The position numbers were made by a program, and so were the translations under genes. Shown here in pieces: positions 42,329 to 50,785 of a stretch of DNA of 64,000 nt. The notes under the pieces were generated by a model. It was not told the origin of the DNA and ran no database searches. It was given only the letters and a program-made list of their open reading frames with translations. The stretch is from Rubrivivax albus (GTDB lineage: Bacteria > Pseudomonadota > Gammaproteobacteria > Burkholderiales > Burkholderiaceae_C). The first letter of the stretch is position 1, and every line of letters begins with the position of its first letter. Where the stretch lies: the NCBI RefSeq assembly GCF_004016515.1, contig NZ_SACT01000004.1, positions 124,001 to 188,000 on the forward strand. Direction: 5' to 3'.

Positions 42329-43696
42329 ATGCGAAATCACGCGCCCGCCCGCCGTGCCGGCCTGCTGTTCGACTACGAGTGGGACGCGCAGGCCCATGCC
42401 GCGATGGGCAGCGCCTGGCAGTTCGACCGTGCCGGTTTCGACCTCTTCAGCTTCCCCAGCAACGCGCGGTTGATCGGCTTCGACCTCGAGCGCTTCGCCG
42501 CGCGTCAGGCGTCCCGGGCGCGGCAGCGCGGCTGGGCAGGGGTGTTGTCCCACCACGAACAGTTCGGTGCGCTGGCCGCCGCGCTGGTGGCCGAGGCTGC
42601 CGGTCTGCCGGGGCCTCGGCCCGAGGCCATCATCGCCTGCCAGCACAAGCTGCACGCCCGCCGGGTGCTCGACGCCGTGGCGCCCGAGGCCAATCTGGCT
42701 TATGCACCGTTGGACGCGGCCTATGGCGACGACATCCCGGACGGCGTGGCCTACCCGGCCTACGTGAAGCCGGTGAAGGCCGCCTTCTCGGTGCTGGCGG
42801 CGCGGGTGGACCAGCGAGCGCAACTGCAGGCGCACACGCGGTTCGGCTGGCGTGAGCTCTGGGTCATCCGCCGCCTGGTCGAGCCCTTCGAGCGCGTGGC
42901 GGGCCGGCGCCTGCCGGAAGCCGGTACGGCGCACCGCCTGATGCTCGAGGCCCCGGTGCAGGCACCGCAGTACAACCTGGACGGCTACGTGTACCGCGGG
43001 CAGTTGCACGTGATCGGGGTCGTGGATGCGGTCATGTACCCCGGCACCCAGGCCTTCATGCGCTGGGAACTGCCCAGCCGGCTGGACCCGGCCGTGCAGG
43101 CCCGAGCGGCCGACGTGGCGCGTCGTTTCCTGGCCGCCGTCGGCTTCGATGACGGCGTGTTCAACATGGAGTTCTTCCACGACCCGGTCACGGACAAGCT
43201 CACGGTGATCGAGTTCAACCCGCGGCTGGCCTCGCAGTTCGGCGACCTCTACCGCCGCGTTCTGGGCATCGACCCTCACGCCATCGCGCTGGCGCTGGCC
43301 ACCGGCGGCGACCCTGCCAAGCTGCCACGCGTGGCACCGCAGGCCGGCGCGGCGGCCAGCTTCGTCTACCGCAGCTTCGACCCCGCCGTGGTGCCGACCA
43401 TGCCCACCTGGAGCCAGCGCAGGCGGCTGGCGGCCGAGTTCCCCGACAGCCTGCTGCTGCAGTTTCCCAAGCGCGGCCATGCGCTGGCGCGTGACTTCAA
43501 GTGGCTGGGCAACCACCGCTACGGCATCGTGCACCTGGGCGGCCGCGACTGGGGCCATCTGCAGCGCCGTTGCCTGGAGGCGTCGGCCGTGCTGGGCTGG
43601 CCGGCGCCACTGCACCACGACCCCGAGCGGCCGCGGCGCAGCGAATCGCTGCCGCTGCGGCCGCAGCCGGCCTTCGCCGGTGCAGCCGGCACCTGA
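42329..43696 (+). CDS. ATP-grasp domain protein
   Basis: A 455-residue ATP-grasp enzyme, probably a carboxylate-amine or carboxylate-thiol ligase of unknown substrate. ATP-binding lysines lie in YPAYVKPVKAAFS (Lys147, Lys150). The metal-binding residues are Glu281 in FNMEFF and Glu295/Asn297 in VIEFNPRLASQFGD. The N-terminal 100 residues form the pre-ATP-grasp domain (SFPSNARLIGFDLERFAARQ). It follows the gltA terminator and overlaps the next gene, a patatin-like lipoprotein, by 17 bases. Its start was placed at 42329 (MRNHAPAR). Confidence 0.82.
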   Translation: MRNHAPARRAGLLFDYEWDAQAHAAMGSAWQFDRAGFDLFSFPSNARLIGFDLERFAARQASRARQRGWAGVLSHHEQFGALAAALVAEAAGLPGPRPEAIIACQHKLHARRVLDAVAPEANLAYAPLDAAYGDDIPDGVAYPAYVKPVKAAFSVLAARVDQRAQLQAHTRFGWRELWVIRRLVEPFERVAGRRLPEAGTAHRLMLEAPVQAPQYNLDGYVYRGQLHVIGVVDAVMYPGTQAFMRWELPSRLDPAVQARAADVARRFLAAVGFDDGVFNMEFFHDPVTDKLTVIEFNPRLASQFGDLYRRVLGIDPHAIALALATGGDPAKLPRVAPQAGAAASFVYRSFDPAVVPTMPTWSQRRRLAAEFPDSLLLQFPKRGHALARDFKWLGNHRYGIVHLGGRDWGHLQRRCLEASAVLGWPAPLHHDPERPRRSESLPLRPQPAFAGAAGT

Positions 43697-44612
43697 ACCG
43701 CCGGCCGTCGACCGGCCCGACGCCGGGCGGCGCCTGGTGGGCTTGGCGCTGGGCAGCGCCCTGGTCGGTGCGCCGGGCCTGTTCGGTGGCTGCAGCTTCG
43801 TCGCCGGCGAGGACCACCGCGGCCCCGACGCACCCCGCGCCCTGCCGCTGGCCCGCCCGGTGCGCATGGCCTGGGTCTTGAGTTCCGGCGGGCCGCGCGG
43901 CTTCGTGCACGTGGGCGTGCTCAAGGCGCTGGGCGAGCTGGGTCTGCAGCCCGACCTGATCGTCGGGGCCTCGGTGGGCGCGCTGGTCGGCACGCTGCAC
44001 GCGGCCGGCATGGCGCCGGACGTGATCGAGCAACTGGCGCTGGACCTGAACCCGGTGGCCATGGCGCGCCTGGCCATCGGTGCCGACGAGCGCTTCAGCG
44101 GCGCGCCGCTGGCCGATCTGGTGCGGGCACGGTTGCCATCGCCACCTCACCTGGACCGCCTGCCGCTGGCCATGGCCGTGGCTGCGGCGCGCCGTGATGA
44201 TGGCCAGGTGGTGGCGTTCACGGCGGGTGACGCCGGCGTGGCGGTGCAGGCCTCCGCCGCGGTGGAAGGCCAGTTCGCGCCCGTGCGCATCGACGGCCAG
44301 GCCTACGTAGACGCCGACCGCCACGCGCCGCTGCCGGTGCGCCTGGCACGCGCGCTGGGCGCGCAGCGCGTGCTGGCGGTGGATGCGTCGGCGCACGAGG
44401 ACCGCGCGCCGCCCGGCGCCGAACGCTACCGGGCCGGGGACCTGCGCAAGCGTGCTTTGACCGCGGTGGACGCCCGCGAGGCCGACCTGGTGCTGCACCC
44501 GGACTTCGGCTACTGGGTCAGCCTGTCGCGCGACTTCCGCGAGCGCGCCATCGCCGCCGGCCACCGCGACACGCTGGCCCAGGCCGACGCACTGCGCCGG
44601 CTCCACGCCTGA
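43680..44612 (+). CDS. patatin-like phospholipase, predicted lipoprotein
   Basis: A 310-residue (with GTG at 43680) RssA/patatin-like hydrolase. The N-terminus has Arg17-Arg18 then a hydrophobic stretch ending FGGC (Cys38), a lipoprotein signal possibly of the Tat type. The oxyanion loop is SGGPRG (69-74) and the nucleophile elbow GASVG has Ser98. The catalytic Asp211 lies in YVDADRHAPLPV, where the usual Asp-Gly-Gly/Ala reads Asp-Ala-Asp. It likely cleaves an acyl ester, perhaps in the envelope. The start lies inside the ATP-grasp gene (17-base overlap), so both should be translated together; GTG at 43737 would remove the signal. Confidence 0.78.
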   Translation: MQPAPEPPAVDRPDAGRRLVGLALGSALVGAPGLFGGCSFVAGEDHRGPDAPRALPLARPVRMAWVLSSGGPRGFVHVGVLKALGELGLQPDLIVGASVGALVGTLHAAGMAPDVIEQLALDLNPVAMARLAIGADERFSGAPLADLVRARLPSPPHLDRLPLAMAVAAARRDDGQVVAFTAGDAGVAVQASAAVEGQFAPVRIDGQAYVDADRHAPLPVRLARALGAQRVLAVDASAHEDRAPPGAERYRAGDLRKRALTAVDAREADLVLHPDFGYWVSLSRDFRERAIAAGHRDTLAQADALRRLHA

Positions 44613-44618
44613 CGGCGC

Positions 44619-45245
44619 TCACACTCCCGCCAGCCGCGCGCTGGCCAGGTAGCCCATGCCGCCCAGCACCGTCTGCTGGCGCCACTGCACGCAGCGTGGC
44701 TGCAGCAGGCTCCAGGGCCGCCACAGGTCGGCCGCCTTGGCGTTGTAGGGGCGGTTCTTCAGCCACGGCAGCAGGTTCAGCGGCCCCGTCCACCACGGGA
44801 AGAACTTCATGCCGCACACAGCGATGCGGGCACCCGGCTTCACTTGCCGCAGCAGGTTCTCCAGCGCCGCCGGCGCGCGCAGGATGTCGTGCGTGAAGTT
44901 GAAAAGCGCGGCATCGGCCGGTTCTGGCAGCCGCACCGATTCGGCCGGCGCCAGCGCATGCCACACATTGCCCCAGCCTTCGCGCTGCACGCGCTGCTGC
45001 GCCTGCTCGAACATCTCCGGGCTCTGCTCCACGCCCAGCACACGCCCGGTGGGCCCCACGCCGTCACGCAGCAGCGCGTAGCTCAGCCCGGTGCCGGCAC
45101 CCGCGTCCAGCACCACGTCACCCGGCTGCAACGCCAGCAGCGCGATGGTGCGCCTGCGCAGCGCCATCGTGCGCTCGGCGCTGGCGTCGTAGTCGGCGGC
45201 GCGCTTTCGGTAGCGCAGGATCGACAGTTCGTTGTCCGGGCTCAT
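44619..45245 (-). CDS. class I SAM-dependent methyltransferase
   Basis: A 208-residue methyltransferase. The SAM-binding motif I is VVLDAGAGTGLSYALL (Asp47 to Gly53 region), and the post-I acidic residue is in VLGVEQSPEMFEQA. ALFNFTHDILRAPAALENLL and GARIAVCGMKFFPWW complete the fold. The second half (LNLLPWLKNRPYNAKA) resembles enzymes acting on lipid-like or quinone-like substrates, but none is identified. Its start overlaps the stop of the SMR gene by four bases (ATGA). It converges on the patatin-like gene with 6 bp between. Confidence 0.82.
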   Translation of the reverse strand: MSPDNELSILRYRKRAADYDASAERTMALRRRTIALLALQPGDVVLDAGAGTGLSYALLRDGVGPTGRVLGVEQSPEMFEQAQQRVQREGWGNVWHALAPAESVRLPEPADAALFNFTHDILRAPAALENLLRQVKPGARIAVCGMKFFPWWTGPLNLLPWLKNRPYNAKAADLWRPWSLLQPRCVQWRQQTVLGGMGYLASARLAGV

Positions 45246-45595
45246 CCCGCCGCCGCCACGCGCGTGGACGCATGCAACCCCATCACGCCGATCACGATCA
45301 AACCGATGCTGGCCAGCTTCAGCGCCGTGGCCGGCTCGCGGAACCAGAATAAGCCGATCAGCGCCGTGAGCACCGTGCCCACGCCCGACCACACGGCGTA
45401 CACCACCGACAGCCCCAACGTGCGGATCACCAGCGTGTTGAGCGCGAACGACGCGGCGTAGAAGACGAAGATCAGCACCGACGGCGTCAGCCGGGTGAAG
45501 CCTTCGGACAGGCGCATGCAGGTGGTGCCGGCCACCTCGAGCACGATGGCGACCGACAGCACGGCCCAGGCCTGGGATACGGTTGGAATCCACAT
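45242..45595 (-). CDS. small multidrug resistance (SMR/EmrE-type) transporter
   Basis: A 117-residue four-helix membrane protein. The essential Glu20 is in VAIVLEVAGTTCMRLSEGF, and YAVWSGVGTVLTALIGLFWF is the fourth-quarter SMR signature. The family exports cationic drugs or guanidinium compounds by proton exchange; which applies here is unclear. It is translationally coupled to the methyltransferase gene, an unusual partner. It is divergent from the MTA phosphorylase-like gene with a 59 bp gap. Confidence 0.9.
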   Translation of the reverse strand: MWIPTVSQAWAVLSVAIVLEVAGTTCMRLSEGFTRLTPSVLIFVFYAASFALNTLVIRTLGLSVVYAVWSGVGTVLTALIGLFWFREPATALKLASIGLIVIGVMGLHASTRVAAAG

Positions 45596-45654
45596 GGCCG
45601 CGATGATGCCCGTTTAGGATCACGACCGGATCACGCCACACCAGGAGACGCGCC

Positions 45655-46503
45655 ATGCTCGCCATCATCGGTGGCACCGGGCTCTACCAGCTGCCGGGCC
45701 TGCAGACCGAGACCCACCACCCGGCCGCCACGCCCTTCGGCGACGCGTCGGCACCGGTGCAGCAGGGCCGGCTTGGCGGGCAGCCCGTGCTGTTCCTGCC
45801 GCGCCATGGCGCCGGCCATCGTCTGCTGCCACACGAGGTGAACTACCGCGCCAACGTGTTCGCGCTCAAGCGCGCCGGCGCGACCATGGTGCTCAGCGTT
45901 TCGGCCTGCGGCAGCCTCACCGAGGAACTGGCGCCCGGCCACTTCGCGCTGCCTCACCAGTACATCGACTGGACCCGCGGCCGCCGCGAGACCAGCTTCT
46001 TCGGCCGCGGCGTGGCCGCGCACGTGTCCACGGCCGAGCCGGTCAGCCGCGCGCTGTGCGCTGCGGTGGCCAGCGCCGCGGCGCGAGTGCCCGGCCTGAT
46101 GCTGCACCAGGGCCTGACCTACGCCTGCGTGGAGGGCCCGCGCTTCGGGACCCGGGCCGAGAGCTTCCTGCTGCGTCAGTTCGGCGCCCACCTGGTGGGC
46201 ATGACCAACGTGCCCGAGGTCTTCCTGGCGCGCGAGGCGCAGCTGGCCTATGCCACGTTGGCCATCGCCACCGACTACGACTGCTGGCGCGACGACCCGG
46301 AGGAGCACGCGCAGATGGACGCCATCATGGCCCGCTACGCCGCCTGCGTGGACATGGCCAAGGCGCTGGTCGGCCACCTGCTGGCGGCGCCAGTGGTCGA
46401 GCCGGAGCCCGCCGTTCGCGGGGCGCTGAACGGCGCCGTGATGACGCCGGAGCACCTGCTGGACGAGGCGCAGCGCAACTGGCTGGCGGTGCTGCGCCGC
46501 TGA
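45655..46503 (+). CDS. MTA phosphorylase-like purine nucleoside phosphorylase
   Basis: A 282-residue PNP/MTAP family enzyme. MLAIIGGTGLYQLPG supplies the phosphate-binding start. FLPRHGAGHRLLPHEVNYRANVFAL, a family signature, follows, and CVEGPRFGTRAES and GMTNVPEVFLAREAQLAYA are typical of S-methyl-5'-thioadenosine phosphorylases and S-methyl-5'-thioinosine phosphorylases. It should release adenine (or hypoxanthine) from the by-product of polyamine synthesis. AGGAG sits before the ATG. A glutamine synthetase paralogue follows 67 bp downstream, possibly also linked to polyamines. Confidence 0.88.
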   Translation: MLAIIGGTGLYQLPGLQTETHHPAATPFGDASAPVQQGRLGGQPVLFLPRHGAGHRLLPHEVNYRANVFALKRAGATMVLSVSACGSLTEELAPGHFALPHQYIDWTRGRRETSFFGRGVAAHVSTAEPVSRALCAAVASAAARVPGLMLHQGLTYACVEGPRFGTRAESFLLRQFGAHLVGMTNVPEVFLAREAQLAYATLAIATDYDCWRDDPEEHAQMDAIMARYAACVDMAKALVGHLLAAPVVEPEPAVRGALNGAVMTPEHLLDEAQRNWLAVLRR

Positions 46504-46570
46504 TCGCTTGCCGCGTGCGCGCGGGCAACGGCGGGTGGAGAATGCCGGCATCGTCGCTTCCCTGCCGCCC

Positions 46571-47914
46571 ATGACCGACACCACCGCCGCCATCCAACGC
46601 TGGCTGGACGAACACCGCATCAGCGAGATCGAGTGCCTGACCTCCGACATGTCGGGTCAGTCGCGCGGCAAGATCGTCCCGCGCCACAAGTACGACCCGG
46701 CATTCGGCCTGCGCCTGCCGGAGGCGGTGTTCGCAATGACGGTGACCGGCGAGTACCCGGAGAAGGACTTCACCGCGGTGGCCGACCCCGACATGCGGCT
46801 GCTGCCCGACGCGAGCACGATCTGCCTGGTGCCCTGGGCCAAGGAGCCCACCGCGCAGATCATCCACGACTGCGTCACCTTCGACGGCCAGCCGGTGGAC
46901 CTGTCGCCGCGCAACGTGCTCAAGCGCATCCTGGCGCTGTACGCTGCCGAGGGCTGGCAGCCGGTGATCGCGCCGGAGATGGAGTTCTACCTGGTGCAGG
47001 TGGAGGCCGACGAGGACATCCCGCTGAAGCCGCCCACCGGCCGCACCAAGCGCAGCGAGCCGGGCATGCAGAGCTTCTCCATCGAGTCGGTGGACGAGTA
47101 CGGCGACGTGTTCGACGTGATGTACGACTGGTGCGAGGCCCAGGGCATCCAGCTCGACACCCTGGTGCACGAGATGGGCACCGCGCAGATGGAGATCAAC
47201 CTCGACCACGGCGAGGCACTGTCGCGCGCCGACCAGGTGGTGCGTTTCAAGCGCACGGTGCGCGAGGTGGCCATCCGCAACCACATGTACGCGACCTTCA
47301 TGGCCAAGCCCATGCAGGGCCAGCCGGGCAGTGCCATGCACCTGCACCAGAGCGTGATCGACCTGGCCACCGGCGGCAACCTGTTCAGTCGGCCCGACGG
47401 TGAGGCGTCCGACCACTTCCTGCACTTCATCGGCGGCCTGCAGGCCTTCCTGCCTGCGGCCACCGCCTTCTTCGCACCTTACGTCAACAGCTACCGGCGG
47501 CTGAGCCGGTTCACGTCGGCGCCCATCAACCTGAGCTGGGGCCACGACAACCGCACCTGCGGGCTGCGCGTGCCGCGCTCGGGGCCTGAAGCCCGGCGCA
47601 TCGAGAACCGCCTGGCCGGCGTGGACGCCAACCCTTACCTGGTCTTCGCCGCCAGCCTGGCCTGCGGCTATCTGGGCATGAAACAGCGCATCCGGCCTGA
47701 TGATCCGCTGACCGGCAGCGCCTACGAGAAGCCGCATCAGCTGCCGCGCCACCTGGACGAGGCGGTGGAGAAGCTCGAGGCCTGCGAGCCGCTGGCGGAG
47801 CTGTTCGGCAGCCACTTCATCCAGACTTACCGGGCGATCAAGGACGTGGAGTACCGGGAGTACTTCGACGTGATCAGTCCCTGGGAGCGCAGGCACCTGT
47901 TGCTGCACGTCTGA
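46571..47914 (+). CDS. glutamine synthetase family protein, PuuA-like
   Basis: A 447-residue type I glutamine synthetase-fold ligase. Metal and ATP sites include APEMEFYLVQV, GTAQMEINLDH, GSAMHLHQSV (in place of the usual HVHQS) and NRTCGLRVPRSGPEARRIENR. The short N-terminus and lack of the adenylylation Tyr region suggest a gamma-glutamylpolyamine or gamma-glutamylputrescine synthetase (PuuA/GlnA2-3 group) rather than the housekeeping enzyme. It stands beside the MTA phosphorylase-like gene, which hints at polyamine metabolism. No puuB, puuC or puuD is present in the window. Confidence 0.82.
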   Translation: MTDTTAAIQRWLDEHRISEIECLTSDMSGQSRGKIVPRHKYDPAFGLRLPEAVFAMTVTGEYPEKDFTAVADPDMRLLPDASTICLVPWAKEPTAQIIHDCVTFDGQPVDLSPRNVLKRILALYAAEGWQPVIAPEMEFYLVQVEADEDIPLKPPTGRTKRSEPGMQSFSIESVDEYGDVFDVMYDWCEAQGIQLDTLVHEMGTAQMEINLDHGEALSRADQVVRFKRTVREVAIRNHMYATFMAKPMQGQPGSAMHLHQSVIDLATGGNLFSRPDGEASDHFLHFIGGLQAFLPAATAFFAPYVNSYRRLSRFTSAPINLSWGHDNRTCGLRVPRSGPEARRIENRLAGVDANPYLVFAASLACGYLGMKQRIRPDDPLTGSAYEKPHQLPRHLDEAVEKLEACEPLAELFGSHFIQTYRAIKDVEYREYFDVISPWERRHLLLHV

Positions 47915-48208
47915 GCGCGTACCCCGGGCGGGCTCGCCTGAGCTGCACGCCGGCCACGACAAGCGCGGCCGCGGGACGACCGTTTGTGCCCCAGGAACCC
48001 CCGCGCGTCCACGCCGGTGTGTCCGGTTCAGGTCGAACTGGATTGCCAGGGCGATACCGGCCGCAGTTCAAGCGACGTGTGTTCACCCATTGGTCAATGG
48101 GATGCGCATCCGCTTCTTTGGCTGCACCAAGGGTCGCTTTCGGCCAGGAGCGGTCGTCGACATCTCGGCCGCAAAGCGTCACTAAACGGAAGACCGCTTC
48201 TGCGGGTG
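47915..48208. other. intergenic tract between convergent genes
   Basis: 294 bp with no credible gene, between the glutamine synthetase-like gene and the convergent LysR gene. It includes an inverted repeat, CCCATTG GT CAATGGG at 48086-48101, and short words such as CGCTTTCGGCC and GCGGTCGT, which remind me of the decayed intergenic repeats common in Proteobacteria. No clear terminator with a T-run is visible. Confidence 0.4.
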
Positions 48209-49120
48209 TCAGCTCCCTTGCTGCAGCAGCCATGCTCGAAAGCGCTGCGTCCTCGGCAATCCTGCACAGTCGGCACGATAGACAACGTAGTAGGACAGCG
48301 GCGAGACCATGCGGATCGCCGGAAACAAGCGAACCAGTCGGCCACTGGCGACATCGTCTTGCGCCATCACGCTGCGTGCAAGCGCCACGCCCTGGCCGTC
48401 GATCGCCGCTTGCAGCACCGCCGCCGAGTTGTTGATCTTCAGGCCGCGCGCCGTGGGAGACGTGCGCGCGACGCCGGCCCTCCGCAGCCAGGCGTCCCAG
48501 GTTGGAAAGCCTTCGTCAACACCCATCGAGAGATCGTGAATGAGGGTCTCGCGCAGCAGGTCCGCTGGCTTCTGTATCCGGCGCGGGGCCTGAGCCAGCA
48601 GCGGCGAGCAGACCGGAAACACCTCCTCGTCAAACAGCTTGTCGGCCTGGAGGCCAGGCCAATGGCCCGCTCCGTAGCGCACGCCGATGTCGATGCGCTG
48701 CGCAACAAAGTCCACCGGCTTCAGACTGGTGTCGAGGCGGATGTCGGTCTCGGGGCATTCAGACTGAAAGCTCTCCAGGCGCGGCAGTAGCCACTTGGCG
48801 GCAAACGCCGGGCTCACCGTCACGGTGAGCACGCCGCGGGTCGAGCCCTGCCGCAGACGTTCGAGCGCCTGGGTCAGCCGGTCGAAGCCGGCGCGCAGGT
48901 CCGGCAGCGCGCGCTCTGCGGCTTCGGTCGGCACGAGGCGCACCCGGCCACTGCTCGCCCTGTGGAACAGCGGGGTTCCCAGCCAGTCCTCCAGCGTGCG
49001 GACCAACTGCCCCACCGCCGCAGGCGTGACGTTCAGCTCCGCCGCTGCGGCAGCGAAGCTCTGGTGACGCGCGCTGGCTTCGAAGGCGCGCAGCGCATTC
49101 AGGTGACCGGGTGCCTTCAT
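48209..49120 (-). CDS. LysR family regulator, GcvA-like
   Basis: A 303-residue LysR regulator with a GcvA-type start, [21 protein letters not shown], a helix-turn-helix ending in [13 protein letters not shown], and an effector domain from about 90 ([35 protein letters not shown]). It diverges from the SDR-cupin-oxidase-ADH genes with 160 bp between starts, so it is the obvious candidate regulator. ATG at 49120 gives the usual length; an upstream ATG at 49153 is in frame. Confidence 0.9.
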   Translation of the reverse strand: MKAPGHLNALRAFEASARHQSFAAAAAELNVTPAAVGQLVRTLEDWLGTPLFHRASSGRVRLVPTEAAERALPDLRAGFDRLTQALERLRQGSTRGVLTVTVSPAFAAKWLLPRLESFQSECPETDIRLDTSLKPVDFVAQRIDIGVRYGAGHWPGLQADKLFDEEVFPVCSPLLAQAPRRIQKPADLLRETLIHDLSMGVDEGFPTWDAWLRRAGVARTSPTARGLKINNSAAVLQAAIDGQGVALARSVMAQDDVASGRLVRLFPAIRMVSPLSYYVVYRADCAGLPRTQRFRAWLLQQGS

Positions 49121-49280
49121 GGGTTCAAAAGATTTTCTTTGTTGCCGAGACACTTTATCCCGTTTGCGACGACGCTGCTGGCCGCCGACACTGTCCCTAC
49201 GGCGATCGGCATCGCTGCCCGCGGTGACCGGTCAAGTTTTTGTGGGGGCCAGCAAGACGGCCCCGGTCCAGGAGACTGCA

Positions 49281-50054
49281 ATGGGCAATCAGTTCAAGGG
49301 TCGCAAGCTGTTGGTCGTCGGCGGCACGAGCGGCATGGGCTTCGAGGTCGCGCGCATGGTGCTGGCCGACGGTGGCGAGGTTGTGATCGTCGGCCATCGG
49401 GCCGACAAGACGGACACAGCGCGGCAGCAGCTGTCCGCAGCCGGCCCGGTGTCCGCGCTGACGGCGGACCTCACCAGCGACGATGGCCTCCAGGCCGTCG
49501 TGCAAGCCATCGACGCGCAGCATCCCGACATCGACCTGCTGGTCAACGCTGCCGGTGTGTTCTTTCCGAAGGCTTTCCTGGAGCACGGCGTCGAGGACTA
49601 CGAGCAGTACATGCGGCTGAACAAGGCGTTCTTCTTCATCACGCAGAAGGTGGCGGCCAACCTGGTGGCCCGCGGCCGCCCGGGCGCGTTCGTCAACATC
49701 GGCTCGATGTGGGCAAAGCAGGCGATCGCCGCCACTCCGTCGTCGGCTTACTCGATGGCCAAGGCCGGCCTGCATGCGCTGACGCAGCACCTGGCGATGG
49801 AGCTGGCGTCAAGGCGCATCCGCGTCAATGCGGTCTCGCCAGCGGTGGTGCAGACGCCGATCTACGAGGGCTTCATTCCGAAAGCGGAGGTTGCGAGCGC
49901 GTTGCAGGGCTTCAATGCCTTCCACCCGATCGGGCGCGTCGGCACGCCGCAGGACGTGGCGGAGGTCATCGTGTTCCTGCTGTCCGACAAGGCGGGCTGG
50001 GTGACCGGCGCCACCTGGGATGTCGACGGCGGCGTGATGGCAGGCCGCAACTGA
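49281..50054 (+). CDS. short-chain dehydrogenase/reductase
   Basis: A 257-residue SDR oxidoreductase. The NAD(P)-binding motif is [15 protein letters not shown] (residues 13-27). LVNAAGVFF is the NAG-like element. Ser in NIGSMWAK and the Tyr-x3-Lys in [12 protein letters not shown] form the active site. [15 protein letters not shown] is the normal C-terminus. AGGAG lies 6 bases before the ATG. It is first in a four-gene set with cupin, flavin oxidase and zinc alcohol dehydrogenase. The substrate is unknown. Confidence 0.9.
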   Translation: MGNQFKGRKLLVVGGTSGMGFEVARMVLADGGEVVIVGHRADKTDTARQQLSAAGPVSALTADLTSDDGLQAVVQAIDAQHPDIDLLVNAAGVFFPKAFLEHGVEDYEQYMRLNKAFFFITQKVAANLVARGRPGAFVNIGSMWAKQAIAATPSSAYSMAKAGLHALTQHLAMELASRRIRVNAVSPAVVQTPIYEGFIPKAEVASALQGFNAFHPIGRVGTPQDVAEVIVFLLSDKAGWVTGATWDVDGGVMAGRN

Positions 50055-50110
50055 GCGACTGAGAATGCGCCCGGGCGCCCTGTGGACGCCATCGCCATGG
50101 TTCTCTTGAG

Positions 50111-50785
50111 ATGGACCTGCAAATGCTCGTGAACTCCGACTTCTCCCGCCGCGCCGCCGTGTGTGCGTTCGAGCACCGCTGGGTGCCCTCGCCGCAGCCC
50201 GGCGTGGAGCGGGTGATGCTGGACCGCCTGGGCGGCGAGCGGGCGCGGGCGACCAGCCTGGTGCGGTATGCCCCGCGCTCGATTTTCCCTGCACACACTC
50301 ACCCGGGCGGTGAAGAGATCCTCGTGCTGTCGGGGACCTTCTCGGACGACAGCGGGCACCACAGGCCGGGGTCGTACCTGCGAAACCCGCCGGGCTCTAG
50401 GCACCAGCCGTCGAGCGCCGACGGCGCATTGATCTTCGTGAAGTTGTGGCAGATGCCGGCCGACGACACGGACACCGTGCGCATCGACACGGCCGATTCA
50501 ACGGCCTGGCGCCTTGACGGTGCACACCAAGTCTGCGTGCTGCATCAAACCGACCATGAGCAGGTCCATCTGCTTCGGCTACCGTCGGGCGGTGTCCTGC
50601 GACTGGACACGCGTGGTGGCGCCGAACTGCTGGTGATCGAAGGCCAACCGATCTGCGGCGACATCGCGCTCGATCCGCTCGGCTGGTTGCGGCTTCCGCC
50701 AGGCGATGCATGCGATCTCCGCGCCGGTGACGCCGGGTTCATGCTCTACCTGAAGACAGGTCACCTGGACGAACCTACGCCATGA
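50111..50785 (+). CDS. ChrR-type cupin protein, stand-alone
   Basis: A 224-residue double cupin. The first half holds the metal site of the ChrR cupin with exact spacing: His62, His64, Glu68 and His98, equal to His141, His143, Glu147 and His177 of Rhodobacter sphaeroides ChrR as I remember it (AHTHPGGEEILVLSG, GSYLRNPPGSRHQP). The second half (about 140-215) is a degenerate cupin repeat without the ligands. The zinc-binding anti-sigma domain of ChrR is missing and no sigma factor gene is near, so it is more likely an enzyme or metabolite sensor of this cluster. Its stop overlaps the start of the flavin oxidase gene (ATGA). Confidence 0.8.
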   Translation: MDLQMLVNSDFSRRAAVCAFEHRWVPSPQPGVERVMLDRLGGERARATSLVRYAPRSIFPAHTHPGGEEILVLSGTFSDDSGHHRPGSYLRNPPGSRHQPSSADGALIFVKLWQMPADDTDTVRIDTADSTAWRLDGAHQVCVLHQTDHEQVHLLRLPSGGVLRLDTRGGAELLVIEGQPICGDIALDPLGWLRLPPGDACDLRAGDAGFMLYLKTGHLDEPTP

